A stretch of DNA of 64,000 bases from Pedobacter cryoconitis (GCF_003259615.1 NZ_QLLR01000004.1:124001-188000), one strand, 5' to 3'. Positions 8,569-17,591 are shown, numbered from the stretch's first letter. The notes: generated by a model not told the origin, from the sequence alone. Made by a program: numbers and translations.

Positions 8569-10074
8569 ATGAAATTACAATCATTTACTTTTCGCCTCTT
8601 AATGTTTATGCTTCTTTGCACAGCATTGAATGCTTGTAAAAAAGAGCTCCCGGTATCGGTTGAAGCTCAACCAACTTCAGAGATAACTGTTCAGGATGCC
8701 AGGTCCTGGTTAAAGGACAACAAGCCTGATCTGAACTTGGGCAGTAACTGGAATAATCCTGTTATGCTCGATGTCAAAAATGGAAATAAAATATTAAAGG
8801 TTCGTCTGAACGAAACGTTGTATCAAAAGAAAACCTGGGTGTTAAGAGATGTCTTATTTCAAAGAGACTCCTTAGGGAAAATTCAGGCTGTGGGATACAA
8901 AATTTTTGTTGACACTTCCTACTTCACTAATAAAAGGGGAGCAAATCAACCTTTAGCAGATAAACGATCTTATATCAATGATGCAGATTTTACGGGTAAA
9001 GTTGTGGTTTACACATTAGATAATCAGGCTATAGCGGGATGGAAATATTTTGATGGAAAGGTTCAATCGAACTTAGTACTTAACGTTAATAGATCTGGAC
9101 AGGGAGCAGTGGCAATTAAACATCCAGACGCAGAGCCAATATGTGAGGGAGGAGGCTTGGATGATGTGGTAACTTGTAATCCTACTGGTGGCGATGAGCC
9201 GGTTCCATTTGATGGTGGTCAAAACGGTCACCCTTTAAACGAAGTACCAATTGTTTCAACACCTGTTGTTCCTGCATGGACTTATTTACCGACTAATCCA
9301 GCAATTAATACTCCTCCTGGGTCAATTCCTGTGGGTAACCCATCATCAGGTGGAGGGAATAGTGGCGGTAACGGATCACCTCAAATATCTAATAGCGACA
9401 TTGCAAACTCTATTCTCGTAAATGATGGAAAACCTAAAATTAGTGACATCAAAAAATACACTAAATGTTTTAATGACGGAAAAGTGGCCAAGAGTTTTAC
9501 AATGACCATTTATGTTGATCAGCCAGTTGCAGGACAAGCCAATTGGGCGAGAATAACAATGCCCCAGCCAGGTGTCTCTACTAATAATCCATATGGATTA
9601 CCTACAGGAATAAATTGGACGACTCCCGGAGGAAAAACTTTTGATGTAGGACATACCTTTGTTTGTTTTGAGAAAAACAATACAGACGGTACGAGTGTGA
9701 GACAAACGTTAGGATTTTATCCTGCTGGTGGTTCTCCTTATGATAGTGGTGCTATAAAAGATGATAGTGGTCATGATTATGACGTAAGTTTAAAAATCAA
9801 TGTGACGTTAGACAAATTTAACTCCGCATTAAGTAAAGTTGAAAGTGATTTCAACAATGCACAATATAATCTTACTCCCAGACCAGGTTTTATTGAGTAC
9901 AATTGTAGTGATGCGGCTATAAGCTGGATGAATGCAGCAGGAGCAGGTTTGTCAACATCAGGTACATACCCTTTTACTTGTACTCCCGGAGAATTTGGTC
10001 AGGCACTACGAAGTAAAAATGGCGCAACTCAAGATACTGGTTCTTCTATTATCGGTAAAGGTCCTTGCAATTAA
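8569..10074 (+). CDS. Lipoprotein, possible permuted papain-like C-terminal domain
   Basis: 501 residues. The lipobox LNAC places the lipidated cysteine at residue 23. Residues 35-185 form an N-terminal region without a recognised domain. Residues 190-275 are Gly/Pro/Asn-rich, a probable linker. The C-terminal region (about 280-500) has GHTFVCFEK with H362 and, later, EYNCSDAAISWM with C446. A histidine in a strand followed by a cysteine heading a helix (NC-S/T motif) resembles circularly permuted NlpC/P60-LRAT-like hydrolases, but this is pattern resemblance only. Several other cysteines (C191, C203, C300, C366, C471, C500) suggest disulphides. It sits in an AT-rich accessory stretch next to a Crp/Fnr-type regulator. 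Substrate unknown. Confidence 0.7.
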   Translation: MKLQSFTFRLLMFMLLCTALNACKKELPVSVEAQPTSEITVQDARSWLKDNKPDLNLGSNWNNPVMLDVKNGNKILKVRLNETLYQKKTWVLRDVLFQRDSLGKIQAVGYKIFVDTSYFTNKRGANQPLADKRSYINDADFTGKVVVYTLDNQAIAGWKYFDGKVQSNLVLNVNRSGQGAVAIKHPDAEPICEGGGLDDVVTCNPTGGDEPVPFDGGQNGHPLNEVPIVSTPVVPAWTYLPTNPAINTPPGSIPVGNPSSGGGNSGGNGSPQISNSDIANSILVNDGKPKISDIKKYTKCFNDGKVAKSFTMTIYVDQPVAGQANWARITMPQPGVSTNNPYGLPTGINWTTPGGKTFDVGHTFVCFEKNNTDGTSVRQTLGFYPAGGSPYDSGAIKDDSGHDYDVSLKINVTLDKFNSALSKVESDFNNAQYNLTPRPGFIEYNCSDAAISWMNAAGAGLSTSGTYPFTCTPGEFGQALRSKNGATQDTGSSIIGKGPCN

Positions 10075-10149
10075 TTATATGGATTTAGTGAAAAATTGAA
10101 TCATTAACTTCTCATTTACCATAAACAACTTATTTAATATAAAAATCTA

Positions 10150-10536
10150 ATGAAAAAATTAATCTTTTTCCTAATCCTAATGAGTTTAAGTAGTCTATTT
10201 ATGGGAATCTCTATAAATGGAGTAATGGGACATATCTATGATTTTGAATTTATTGGGTTTCCAAGATCAGAATTGACTTCCTCAACAAAACATTATCTTC
10301 TTATTATTTTATGGCTAATAGCCATTATAAGTCATATTTTCATATTCATGTTGCCTATTTTAATTAAGAAGCCATATTTTACTAAGGCTTTAATCTTTGC
10401 ACCATTGACCTATTTCGCATTGATGGGAATTATAAATCCTGTCTACAGCCTCTTATTGGTTCCAGCATTAATCATCTGGTTAATATGTCTTTGGATCAAT
10501 AAAAATTTGAATACGCAGAAGGCTCATCTTATTTGA
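10150..10536 (+). CDS. Small multi-pass membrane protein, unknown
   Basis: 128 residues with about four hydrophobic segments (roughly 4-24, 48-71, 78-97, 100-118) and a short basic tail. No known family was recognised. It is markedly AT-rich compared with the neighbouring housekeeping genes, like the rest of the 9.3-11.0 kb stretch, which suggests an accessory origin. It lies 75 bases after the lipoprotein gene in the same direction and no terminator separates them, so the two may be co-transcribed. An ATG with an A-rich leader supports the start. Confidence 0.6.
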   Translation: MKKLIFFLILMSLSSLFMGISINGVMGHIYDFEFIGFPRSELTSSTKHYLLIILWLIAIISHIFIFMLPILIKKPYFTKALIFAPLTYFALMGIINPVYSLLLVPALIIWLICLWINKNLNTQKAHLI

Positions 10537-10752
10537 AAAAATTTTTCTGATACTTAAATTTTACTTTCAACAGTTACGGTTGCAAGATTATTTTAGTGGC
10601 AAGGTATAGAGGGAAAAATGCTACACTTTGTCACTAAATTCAGATATGATGTAAAAAGATATTGTTAACCACCAGCAATTAGAACATAGTCTTTTATGGA
10701 TAGATTTATTAATCAAAGAATATGATCAAACTATTTAGCTGGCAAACTACAA
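10537..10752. other. AT-rich gap with possible gene remnants
   Basis: No intact gene. An imperfect dyad (10592-10602 with 10627-10638, TTTAGTG/CACTAAA core) could be a weak hairpin. A short open stretch from about 10663 reads VNHQQLEHSLLWIDLLIKEY before a stop at 10735-10737. It looks protein-like but has no ATG, so it may be a remnant of a degraded gene upstream of the nucleotidyltransferase. Confidence 0.35.
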
Positions 10753-11010
10753 TTGTTTACCCTATTAACAGCGATTTCATTTTTATTGATAACCCAGTTA
10801 TACGCATTTGGCTCAGTGCTGAATGGTCAGTTTAAAGAATCCAGTGATATTGACCTGATCGTGAGTTTTGATAAGGCTAAAATTGATGATTACGCCAGTA
10901 ACTATTACAAACTGAAATTTTCTCTGGAAGACGCTTTTAAGCGACCTGTCGATTTATTAGAGGAAAAGGCTTTAAAAAATCCTTATTTCAAGAAAATTGC
11001 AGAAAAATAA
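10753..11010 (+). CDS. MNT-type nucleotidyltransferase domain protein, probably decaying
   Basis: 85 residues in the frame, from a TTG at 10753; no ATG exists before an in-frame TGA at 10723. The core is clear: LYAFGSVLNGQFKESSDIDL, the GS...DxD signature of minimal nucleotidyltransferases (MntA/KNTase type), then KRPVDLLEEKALKNPYFKKI, as in many Bacteroidota relatives. The N-terminal helix expected before GS is replaced by a hydrophobic stretch unlike the family. At the 3' end a TAA is followed in frame by codons for RQLLYR, which resembles the usual family tail, so the stop may be premature. No HEPN partner gene is adjacent. Activity is doubtful. Confidence 0.5.
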   Translation: MFTLLTAISFLLITQLYAFGSVLNGQFKESSDIDLIVSFDKAKIDDYASNYYKLKFSLEDAFKRPVDLLEEKALKNPYFKKIAEK

Positions 11011-11042
11011 AGGCAACTGTTATATAGGTGAGAGCGTATAAA

Positions 11043-11073
11043 CAAAGTCTTTAGAATTTCTCTAAAGGCTTTG
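11043..11073. terminator. Hairpin between convergent genes
   Basis: 13-base arms 11043-11055 and 11061-11073 (CAAAGTCTTTAGA / TCTAAAGGCTTTG) with one G-T mismatch and a 5-base loop. T-rich tracts follow in both directions. It probably ends the minus-strand dehydrogenase transcript and anything reading from the plus side. Confidence 0.7.
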
Positions 11074-11090
11074 TAATTTTGTTTAAACTC

Positions 11091-12014
11091 TTAAACCTGC
11101 TCCAGTTTATCTGCAAGCACCTCAGAAATTTTCCTGTACGAATCAAAAGTCCATCCGCCAACATGTGGGGTCAGGATAACCTTCTCAGATTCCTTCAGTT
11201 CAGTAAACCAGTCTTGTTCTGCCAATGCCGGGAACTTTTCAACTTCCAGTACATCCAGCCCTGCGCCTAATATCTTACCAGATTTAATCGCTGCCAATAC
11301 CGCTTTCGTATTCACAATCTCACCTCTGGCCGTATTAATGAAAAATATGTTCTTTTTGAAATGGTACAAATATTCCTCATCCACCATTTGCCTGGTTTCC
11401 GAAGTCAGCGGAATATGTAAACTCAGCACATCACTATGTTTAACAATTTCTTCCATGCTGCATTCCTGCGCATAAGCATCAGAAAAGCCCGTTTTATACT
11501 TATCATAAGCAAGCACCTTCACCTCAAAACCCGAAAGCTTCCTGGCCATACTGCTCCCCATAAAACCATAACCGATAATCCCGACAGTTTTGCCTTTCAG
11601 CTCCCATCCACGGTTACCTTCACGATCCCAGATTCCGTTTCTGATCTCCAGATCAGCCTTGCGGTGCGTATTGATCAGAGAAAGCAACATCCCCATCGCA
11701 TGCTCCCCTACTGCATCCCTGTTCCCTTCCGGTGCATTCAGCAACTTAATATTTTTCTCCTTCGCATAAGCCTCGTCGATATTATCCAACCCTGCCCCCG
11801 CTCTGGCTACAAATTTAAGCCCCGGTGCAGCTTCCATCAGCTCCCTGTCTATCTTAAACTTCGTCCGTACTGCAATACCGTCATATTCTGAAATCACCGC
11901 CAGCGTTTCTGCCCTGGTGATTAAAGGACGATCGTCTACTTCATAACCTAATTGTTCTGCCCTGCTTTTGAATACAGGATGTAAATCATCAACAATTAAA
12001 ATTTTACCGTTCAT
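11091..12014 (-). CDS. D-isomer-specific 2-hydroxyacid dehydrogenase (phosphoglycerate dehydrogenase-like)
   Basis: 307 residues. An N-terminal substrate domain is followed by a Rossmann domain with GIIGYGFMGSSMARKL near residue 148 for NAD binding. The catalytic triad is recognisable: Arg in NTARGEIV, Glu in LDVLEVEKFP, and His in LTPHVGGWT near residue 283. The fold and length match short PGDH-like enzymes without the C-terminal ACT domain, so serine synthesis is possible, but other 2-oxoacids cannot be excluded. It lies 11 bases after rsmA on the minus strand and is probably co-transcribed with it. No serC neighbour is present. Confidence 0.88.
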   Translation of the reverse strand: MNGKILIVDDLHPVFKSRAEQLGYEVDDRPLITRAETLAVISEYDGIAVRTKFKIDRELMEAAPGLKFVARAGAGLDNIDEAYAKEKNIKLLNAPEGNRDAVGEHAMGMLLSLINTHRKADLEIRNGIWDREGNRGWELKGKTVGIIGYGFMGSSMARKLSGFEVKVLAYDKYKTGFSDAYAQECSMEEIVKHSDVLSLHIPLTSETRQMVDEEYLYHFKKNIFFINTARGEIVNTKAVLAAIKSGKILGAGLDVLEVEKFPALAEQDWFTELKESEKVILTPHVGGWTFDSYRKISEVLADKLEQV

Positions 12015-12025
12015 CTGTCTTATAA

Positions 12026-12808
12026 TTATAACGCCAGCTTAGTAACCAGCTGCGTAAGGGTAATAAAATCTTCTACGCTCAATTGCTCTGCTCTTTTTTC
12101 AAAATAGATGTTGTCATCCATTTTAGCCTTAGGCAATACGCCTGACAAAGCATTTCTTAACGTTTTTCTACGCTGATTAAATCCGGCTTTAACCACAATC
12201 CAGAATAATTTCTCATCGCAATCTAAAGTCACTCTCTCGTTTCTGCTCAAACGGATTACACCCGAGTTTACTTTAGGAGGTGGATTAAAAGTTCCTGGTT
12301 TTACAGAAAATAAATAATCAATATTATAATAAGCCTGGATCAGCACACTTAGAATCCCGTAATCTTTAGTCCCGCTTTTAGAAGCACAACGTTCTGCTAC
12401 CTCTTTCTGGAACATCCCTACCATTTCCACTACATTTTCTCTATGTTCAAGCACCTTAAATAAGATCTGTGAAGAAATATTATACGGGAAATTACCTATG
12501 ATGGCGTATTTACCGGAAAATACTTTTTTCAGGTCCATTTTCAAAAAATCCCCGTTAATTAACCTTTCGCCCATTTGCGGGTACTTATCCTTTAAAAAAT
12601 TATAAGATTCCACATCAATATCGATCATAAAGGTTTCCAGGTCTTCTCTTTCCAGCAGAATGTCCGAAAGGATACCCATACCCGGCCCTACTTCAAGCAC
12701 CTGACTGTATTGATCGGTATGGACAAGACCGTCTACAATTTTAGCTGCTATTTTTTTATCGGTCAAAAAATGTTGCCCTAAATGTTTTTTCGCCCTTACC
12801 AAACTCAT
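12026..12808 (-). CDS. rsmA: 16S rRNA dimethyladenosine transferase RsmA (KsgA)
   Basis: 260 residues, normal length. RsmA dimethylates two adjacent adenines of the 3'-terminal helix of 16S rRNA (A1518/A1519, E. coli numbering) using S-adenosylmethionine, a late 30S assembly step. Visible motifs: VRAKKHLGQHFLTD at the start, SAM-binding VLEVGPGMGILSDILL near residue 38, and catalytic motif IV NFPYNISSQIL near residue 105 (Phe in place of the more common Leu). The C-terminal helical domain has the typical FNQRRKTLRNAL. It is divergent to pdxA, with about 290 bases between the starts. Confidence 0.95.
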   Translation of the reverse strand: MSLVRAKKHLGQHFLTDKKIAAKIVDGLVHTDQYSQVLEVGPGMGILSDILLEREDLETFMIDIDVESYNFLKDKYPQMGERLINGDFLKMDLKKVFSGKYAIIGNFPYNISSQILFKVLEHRENVVEMVGMFQKEVAERCASKSGTKDYGILSVLIQAYYNIDYLFSVKPGTFNPPPKVNSGVIRLSRNERVTLDCDEKLFWIVVKAGFNQRRKTLRNALSGVLPKAKMDDNIYFEKRAEQLSVEDFITLTQLVTKLAL

Positions 12809-13095
12809 ATGATTGCTGTTATAATTTATTAATCGAAAGAAGCCGAAACTTCTAAAAGGTGCAAAATAACTAAAGTTTACGAGTTCAGCCTAATTATTAG
12901 CAATGAAGCGTTAGCTAAAAACAACTAATCAACATAGCCAGTTACCTTGCCATTCAGCCTTTATTCAACTACTCATCCATAATTACCTGCGCCTACAGCC
13001 CGAATAGCTATAATTACCCATTCTAAACAGATCGCCCTTAAAAACAGCACGTTTTCTAATGAATTTCTGTATTTTGCGCAAATTTTCATTTGAGC

Positions 13096-14175
13096 ATGAG
13101 CAATAAAATCAAAATAGGTATCAGTATAGGTGATGTAAACGGGATAGGTTTAGAAGTGATTCTGAAAACTTTAGCCAATAACAGTATCCTGGATTACTGC
13201 ACCCCTATCGTTTATGGACATACAAAAGTAGCCTCTTACCATAGAAAAGCACTGGGTTTAGGTGATTTCAGTTTCAATGTGATCAATGACGCTGAAGCCG
13301 CTAATCCTAAAAAAGCAAATATGATCAACTGCTGGGAAGAGGATGTAAAGATCGAACTCGGTGTAGCCAATGAAATTGGTGGAAAATATGCCTTGTTATC
13401 TTTAGAAAGAGCAACAGAAGACCTGATCAAAGGAAATATTGACGCTTTAGTCACTGCCCCGATCAATAAACATACCATACAAGCAGAGAATTTTAAATTC
13501 CCTGGTCATACAGAATACCTGCAGGAACGTACCGGCAGCCCTGATGTACTGATGTTTTTATTGAGTGAAGATGTTCGCGTAGGGGTAGTTACAGGTCATA
13601 TTCCTGTTTCTAAAGTTGCAGAAAGTATCACGAAAGAAAGTATTGTTAAAAAACTTTTGCTGATCAATAAGAGCCTGAAAAGAGATTTCTGGATTGAGAA
13701 ACCAAGAATTGCCGTATTAGGGTTAAATCCTCATGCTGGTGACAATGGTTTGCTTGGCAGTGAAGAACAGGATATTATTATGCCTGCGATTCAGGAAGCG
13801 TTTGATTCAGGTGTAATTTGCTTTGGCCCTTATCCTGCGGATGGATTTTTTGGCAAAGGTGCTTATAAACAATTCGATGCGGTACTGGCGATGTATCATG
13901 ACCAGGGCTTAATCCCTTTCAAAACCATCGCTTTCGGAACTGGCGTAAACTTTACTGCAGGAATGAAATATGTACGTACCTCTCCTGATCATGGTACAGG
14001 GTTCGATATTGCCGGAAAAGACCTGGCAGATCCGTCTTCTTTTATAGAAGCACTTTTTGCTGCGACACACATTGTAAAACACAGACGTGAACAGGACGAA
14101 CTGTTAAGCAACCAGTTAAGAAGCGGCGGAAAAATTATAGAAACTGCGGCAGATGTGAAGGATGATGCAAATTAA
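13096..14175 (+). CDS. pdxA: 4-hydroxythreonine-4-phosphate dehydrogenase PdxA
   Basis: 359 residues from the ATG at 13096 (a TTG six bases upstream could also be read but is unlikely). PdxA oxidises 4-phosphohydroxy-L-threonine in the DXP-dependent route to pyridoxal 5'-phosphate, with NAD and a divalent metal. Seen: start IKIGISIGDVNGIGLEV, metal ligands in FPGHTEYL and MYHDQGLIPFK, and RTSPDHGTGFDIAG near the C-terminus, all family-typical. The preceding gap contains TATTTTG near 13070, close to a -7 element. It is followed by the DUF177 gene, which has its own promoter, so pdxA may be monocistronic. Confidence 0.95.
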   Translation: MSNKIKIGISIGDVNGIGLEVILKTLANNSILDYCTPIVYGHTKVASYHRKALGLGDFSFNVINDAEAANPKKANMINCWEEDVKIELGVANEIGGKYALLSLERATEDLIKGNIDALVTAPINKHTIQAENFKFPGHTEYLQERTGSPDVLMFLLSEDVRVGVVTGHIPVSKVAESITKESIVKKLLLINKSLKRDFWIEKPRIAVLGLNPHAGDNGLLGSEEQDIIMPAIQEAFDSGVICFGPYPADGFFGKGAYKQFDAVLAMYHDQGLIPFKTIAFGTGVNFTAGMKYVRTSPDHGTGFDIAGKDLADPSSFIEALFAATHIVKHRREQDELLSNQLRSGGKIIETAADVKDDAN

Positions 14176-14221
14176 CGACAATAATATTTCTAAAACATTT
14201 CAGAAGTATCAAATTAATTCA

Positions 14222-14229
14222 TACATTTG
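14222..14229 (+). promoter_or_regulatory. -7 promoter element TACATTTG for the DUF177-rpmF-plsX operon
   Basis: TACATTTG fits the Bacteroidota -7 consensus TAnnTTTG, with a weak ATTT at 14197-14200 in the -33 position (21-base spacer). The expected transcription start is around 14236, which places the in-frame TTG at 14227 inside the promoter and supports translation from the TTG at 14251. Confidence 0.65.
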
Positions 14230-14250
14230 CGGGCTAAAATTTTGTTACAA

Positions 14251-14784
14251 TTGAAACCTTTAAAACAATTTTCGATCCCGTTTACTGGCTTAAAAATTGG
14301 CAAGCATCAATTTGATTTTGAGATTGATAACAGCTTTTTTGACGCATTTGAATACTCTTTGGTAAAAAAGGGGGATTTAAAAGTTACGGTAGAATTGGAT
14401 AAACAGGAGACAATGCTGATTTTGAAAATTCGCATTGCCGGAACAATAAAGCTTGATTGTGATAAATGTTTAGCTGAATTTGATGCCCCTCTGGATATTT
14501 CAGAAAGGCAGATTGTAAAATTCGCTGAAGATGAACTGGAGAGTGATGATTTAGAAATCATCGTATTGAATAAAAAAGAAAGTAGCATTGATATTGCAGA
14601 GATTCTTTATGAATTTATCACAGTATCAGTACCCTATATAAAAATTTGTGAGCAGAACGGCAATGGTGCCAAATGCGACAAAGAGATGATTGAAAGACTG
14701 GAAAGTCTGGCTAATCCTTCTCAACAAGAAGAAAATACAACAAGTGCTGACCCGCGTTGGGAAGCATTAAAAAAATTAAAATAA
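14251..14784 (+). CDS. DUF177 (YceD-like) protein, 23S rRNA accumulation factor family
   Basis: 177 residues from the TTG at 14251 (LKPLKQFSIPFTGLK). An earlier TTG at 14227 overlaps the probable -7 promoter box and is rejected as the start; there is no ATG nearby. YceD/DUF177 proteins are linked to 23S rRNA maturation and are almost always encoded directly before rpmF, as here (18-base gap). CDKCLAEFDAPLDI near residue 70 and ICEQNGNGAKC near residue 140 give the paired-cysteine pattern common in the family, which suggests a metal site. An acidic stretch follows the first pair (DELESDDLEI). Biochemical role in this organism is not known. Confidence 0.88.
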   Translation: MKPLKQFSIPFTGLKIGKHQFDFEIDNSFFDAFEYSLVKKGDLKVTVELDKQETMLILKIRIAGTIKLDCDKCLAEFDAPLDISERQIVKFAEDELESDDLEIIVLNKKESSIDIAEILYEFITVSVPYIKICEQNGNGAKCDKEMIERLESLANPSQQEENTTSADPRWEALKKLK

Positions 14785-14802
14785 TAATTAAATAAATCAG
14801 CA

Positions 14803-14994
14803 ATGGCACATCCAAAACGCAAGATCTCTAAAAGTAGAAGAGATAAAAGAAGAACACACTATAAAGCGGTAGCTCCTTCTTTATCTACTTGTCAAACTAC
14901 AGGTGCAATCCACATTCCTCACCATGCATACAATGTTGACGGGAATTTGTACTACAACGGTAAACTGGTTATTGAAAACACCTCTATAGGTTAA
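14803..14994 (+). CDS. rpmF: 50S ribosomal protein L32
   Basis: 63 residues. The start [20 protein letters not shown] is the bL32 signature: a short basic N-terminus that threads into 23S rRNA. Only one cysteine (in LSTCQTTGA) is present, so this is a zinc-less (C-minus) form lacking the usual four-cysteine ribbon. It sits between DUF177 and plsX, the conserved order linking ribosome production and lipid synthesis in many bacteria. Confidence 0.97.
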   Translation: MAHPKRKISKSRRDKRRTHYKAVAPSLSTCQTTGAIHIPHHAYNVDGNLYYNGKLVIENTSIG

Positions 14995-15094
14995 TTTTTC
15001 GGAGAAATTGTTTGTGTTTTCAGCTTCATTAAGTTTAACTTAGGCGCTTGAAAAAAAAGGCAATAATGCTTTATTCACAAACTGATTTTTTACT

Positions 15095-16033
15095 ATGAAA
15101 ATAGGTCTCGATATAATGGGCGGAGACTATGCTCCCAAAGCAAACGTTTTGGGAGCAATAGCTGCTCATGAATTACTAGCGCCAAATGAGCATTTAGTGC
15201 TAATCGGCGATACTCAGCAAATTAAGCCTTTGCTCGCTGACAGCGGGTTCAATCCCGATCACTTTGAATATGTTCATACCGAAGAGGTAATTGGTATGGG
15301 CGAACATCCCACAAGAGCAATTGCTCAAAAACCAAACTCAAGTATTTCTCTGGGTTTCTCTATGTTAAAAAAAGGAGAAATCGACGCATTTGTCGGCGCA
15401 GGTAACTCTGGCGCGATGATGGTTGGTGCTGTTTTTAGTGTAAAAACTGTTCCTGGCATTATCAGACCTTGTCTGTGCACGATCGTACCCAAACTTGACG
15501 GAGGAAGAGGTTTAATGCTGGACGTTGGCGCGAATGCTGACTGTAAGCCTGATACTCTGCTCCAATTCGGCGTTCTGGGTAGTTTATATGCTGAAAATGT
15601 GATGCAGATAAACACTCCTAAAGTCGGCCTGATCAATATTGGCGAAGAAGATGAAAAAGGAAATATGCTGAGTCTGGCCACTTTTCCACTGATGAAAGAA
15701 TGTAACCTCTTTAATTTTATTGGAAATATTGAGGGACGTGATTTATTCAATGAAAAAGCAGATGTAATTGTATGTGACGGGTTTACCGGAAACATTATGC
15801 TTAAATTGGCTGAATCGTTTTACATAATGACTATCAAGAAAGGACTTAAAGATGAGTTCTTCGACAGGTTTAATTATGAAAATTACGGTGGAAGTCCGGT
15901 TCTTGGAGTAAATGCACCTGTGATCATAGGTCATGGAATCTCCTCGCCTACCGCTGTAAAAAACATGATCTTTCAAGCGAGAGACATGATTACTACAGGT
16001 CTGGTTGGAAAAATACAAGATGCATTTAAATAA
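15095..16033 (+). CDS. plsX: Phosphate acyltransferase PlsX
   Basis: 312 residues. PlsX makes acyl-phosphate from acyl-ACP and phosphate, the donor for PlsY in phosphatidic acid synthesis; it is a peripheral membrane enzyme. The start MKIGLDIMGGDYAPKANVLG, the central VGAGNSGAMMVGA, and VVCDGFTGN-type segment (here VIVCDGFTGNIMLKLAES) are the family motifs. A 100-base gap separates it from rpmF, but no terminator is visible there, so it is likely in the same transcript. fabH follows after 13 bases. Confidence 0.95.
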   Translation: MKIGLDIMGGDYAPKANVLGAIAAHELLAPNEHLVLIGDTQQIKPLLADSGFNPDHFEYVHTEEVIGMGEHPTRAIAQKPNSSISLGFSMLKKGEIDAFVGAGNSGAMMVGAVFSVKTVPGIIRPCLCTIVPKLDGGRGLMLDVGANADCKPDTLLQFGVLGSLYAENVMQINTPKVGLINIGEEDEKGNMLSLATFPLMKECNLFNFIGNIEGRDLFNEKADVIVCDGFTGNIMLKLAESFYIMTIKKGLKDEFFDRFNYENYGGSPVLGVNAPVIIGHGISSPTAVKNMIFQARDMITTGLVGKIQDAFK

Positions 16034-16046
16034 AATCTGACAACAA

Positions 16047-17036
16047 ATGAGTAAAATTCACGCTGCTATTACTGCGGTTCAAGGTTATGTTCCTGATTAT
16101 ATCCTTTCTAATAAAGAGTTAGAGACGATAGTTGATACAACAGATGAATGGATAACCTCACGAACGGGTATAAAAGAGCGAAGAATATTAAAAGGTGAAG
16201 GATTAGGTACCTCCGACATGGCCGTTCACGCGGTTAATGGACTTTTAAAGAAAAGAGGTATTACTGCAGAAGAAATCGACCTGATTATCTTTTGCACCAC
16301 AACTCCCGACATGCCTTTCCCAGCCACTGCAAATATTTTAGCTGATAAAATCGGCGCAAAAAACGCATGGGGTTTTGATTTACAGGCTGCCTGTTCTGGA
16401 TTTATCTATGGGATTTCTACTGCTTCGCAATTTATCCAGTCTGGAAAACATCAAAAGGTTTTGGTAGTGGGCGGCGACAAAATGTCGTCTATCATTGATT
16501 ATACGGACAGAACAACCTGCATCATTTTTGGTGATGGCTGTGGTGCTGTATTATTGGAACCTAATGATGAAGGTAATGGGATCATTGATTCTGTTTTAAA
16601 ATCGGACGGTGCCGGAAGACAATTCCTGCATCAGAAAGCGGGTGGATCTGTTAAACCAGCTTCACACGAAACGATTGACCAGAGAGAACATTTTGTTTAC
16701 CAGGAAGGAAAAGCTGTCTTTAAATTTGCAGTAACCAATATGGCAGATGTAGCGGCAGAAATCATGGAACGTAACCAGCTGAATGCTGAAGATGTGAAAT
16801 GGTTAGTCCCGCACCAGGCGAATAAAAGAATTATTGATGCCACGGCTTCAAGAATGGGCATAGGGGCTGAAAAAGTAATGATCAATATAGAACGTTACGG
16901 CAATACCACCAATGGAACCATCCCGCTTTGTTTGTGGGAATGGGAAGACAAACTAAAAAAAGGAGACAATATTATTCTTGCTGCTTTTGGGGGTGGATTT
17001 ACCTGGGGATCAGTATATATAAAGTGGGCTTACTAA
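16047..17036 (+). CDS. fabH: Beta-ketoacyl-ACP synthase III FabH
   Basis: 329 residues. FabH condenses acetyl-CoA (or a branched acyl-CoA) with malonyl-ACP to start each fatty acid chain. The catalytic triad is visible: Cys116 in [11 protein letters not shown], His in VPHQANKRI and Asn in [11 protein letters not shown]. The last segment has NGT where E. coli FabH has SAA, within the range seen in Bacteroidota, where branched primers are used; this is only suggestive. The start [17 protein letters not shown] is family-typical. It is followed after 72 bases by accB, which has its own probable promoter. Confidence 0.95.
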   Translation: MSKIHAAITAVQGYVPDYILSNKELETIVDTTDEWITSRTGIKERRILKGEGLGTSDMAVHAVNGLLKKRGITAEEIDLIIFCTTTPDMPFPATANILADKIGAKNAWGFDLQAACSGFIYGISTASQFIQSGKHQKVLVVGGDKMSSIIDYTDRTTCIIFGDGCGAVLLEPNDEGNGIIDSVLKSDGAGRQFLHQKAGGSVKPASHETIDQREHFVYQEGKAVFKFAVTNMADVAAEIMERNQLNAEDVKWLVPHQANKRIIDATASRMGIGAEKVMINIERYGNTTNGTIPLCLWEWEDKLKKGDNIILAAFGGGFTWGSVYIKWAY

Positions 17037-17058
17037 ATTTTATTACAAATAAAAATAT

Positions 17059-17066
17059 TAACTTTG
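17059..17066 (+). promoter_or_regulatory. -7 promoter element TAACTTTG for accBC
   Basis: TAACTTTG in the fabH-accB gap fits TAnnTTTG and predicts a leader of about 36 bases before the accB ATG at 17109. No good -33 TTTG was seen, so it may be a weak internal promoter of the fatty-acid operon. Confidence 0.55.
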
Positions 17067-17108
17067 AGTCTTTAAAAGACCAATATCTTTTCAACAAAAT
17101 ACCTAAAA

Positions 17109-17591
17109 ATGGATATCAAACAAATTCAGGAACTCATTAAATTTGTTTCTCGTTCGGGCGTCAATGAAGTTGCAATAGAACAAAAGGACTTCAAAATTAC
17201 TATCAAAACTAACCAGGCCCCAACAGTTATTACGACGACAGTTCCTGCTCAGGCAGTAGCACCTCAGGTGTTACCTTCTGCTCCGGCGGTACAACCTGTT
17301 GCTGTAACAGCGAACAACGCATCTGCTGCTGCAGAAGCTGATGATTCTAAATATATTACTGTAAAATCTCCAATGATCGGAACTTTCTACCGTTCGTCGA
17401 GCCCTGACAAACCTTCATTCGCAAATGTTGGTGATGAAATCGCTCCGGGTAAAGTTATCTGTATCATTGAGGCAATGAAATTATTCAACGAAATTGAAAG
17501 TGAAGTTTCTGGAAGAATCGTTAAAGTATTGGTTGATAACTCATCACCTGTAGAATACGACCAACCATTATTTTTAGTAGAACCTATGTAA
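17109..17591 (+). CDS. accB: Biotin carboxyl carrier protein of acetyl-CoA carboxylase
   Basis: 160 residues. BCCP carries the biotin that AccC carboxylates and from which the carboxyltransferase makes malonyl-CoA. The biotinylated lysine is K124 in EAMKLFNEIE. An N-terminal helix (IKQIQELIKFVSRSGVNEV) is followed by an Ala/Pro/Val-rich flexible linker (about residues 37-75) and the lipoyl-like biotinyl domain (about 82-158). It is followed by accC after a 36-base gap, the standard accB-accC pair. Confidence 0.96.
   Translation: MDIKQIQELIKFVSRSGVNEVAIEQKDFKITIKTNQAPTVITTTVPAQAVAPQVLPSAPAVQPVAVTANNASAAAEADDSKYITVKSPMIGTFYRSSSPDKPSFANVGDEIAPGKVICIIEAMKLFNEIESEVSGRIVKVLVDNSSPVEYDQPLFLVEPM

Noticed and set aside
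13090..13095. TTG start for pdxA
   Set aside because: The ATG at 13096 gives the family-standard N-terminus, and Bacteroidota genes rarely use TTG when an ATG is so close.
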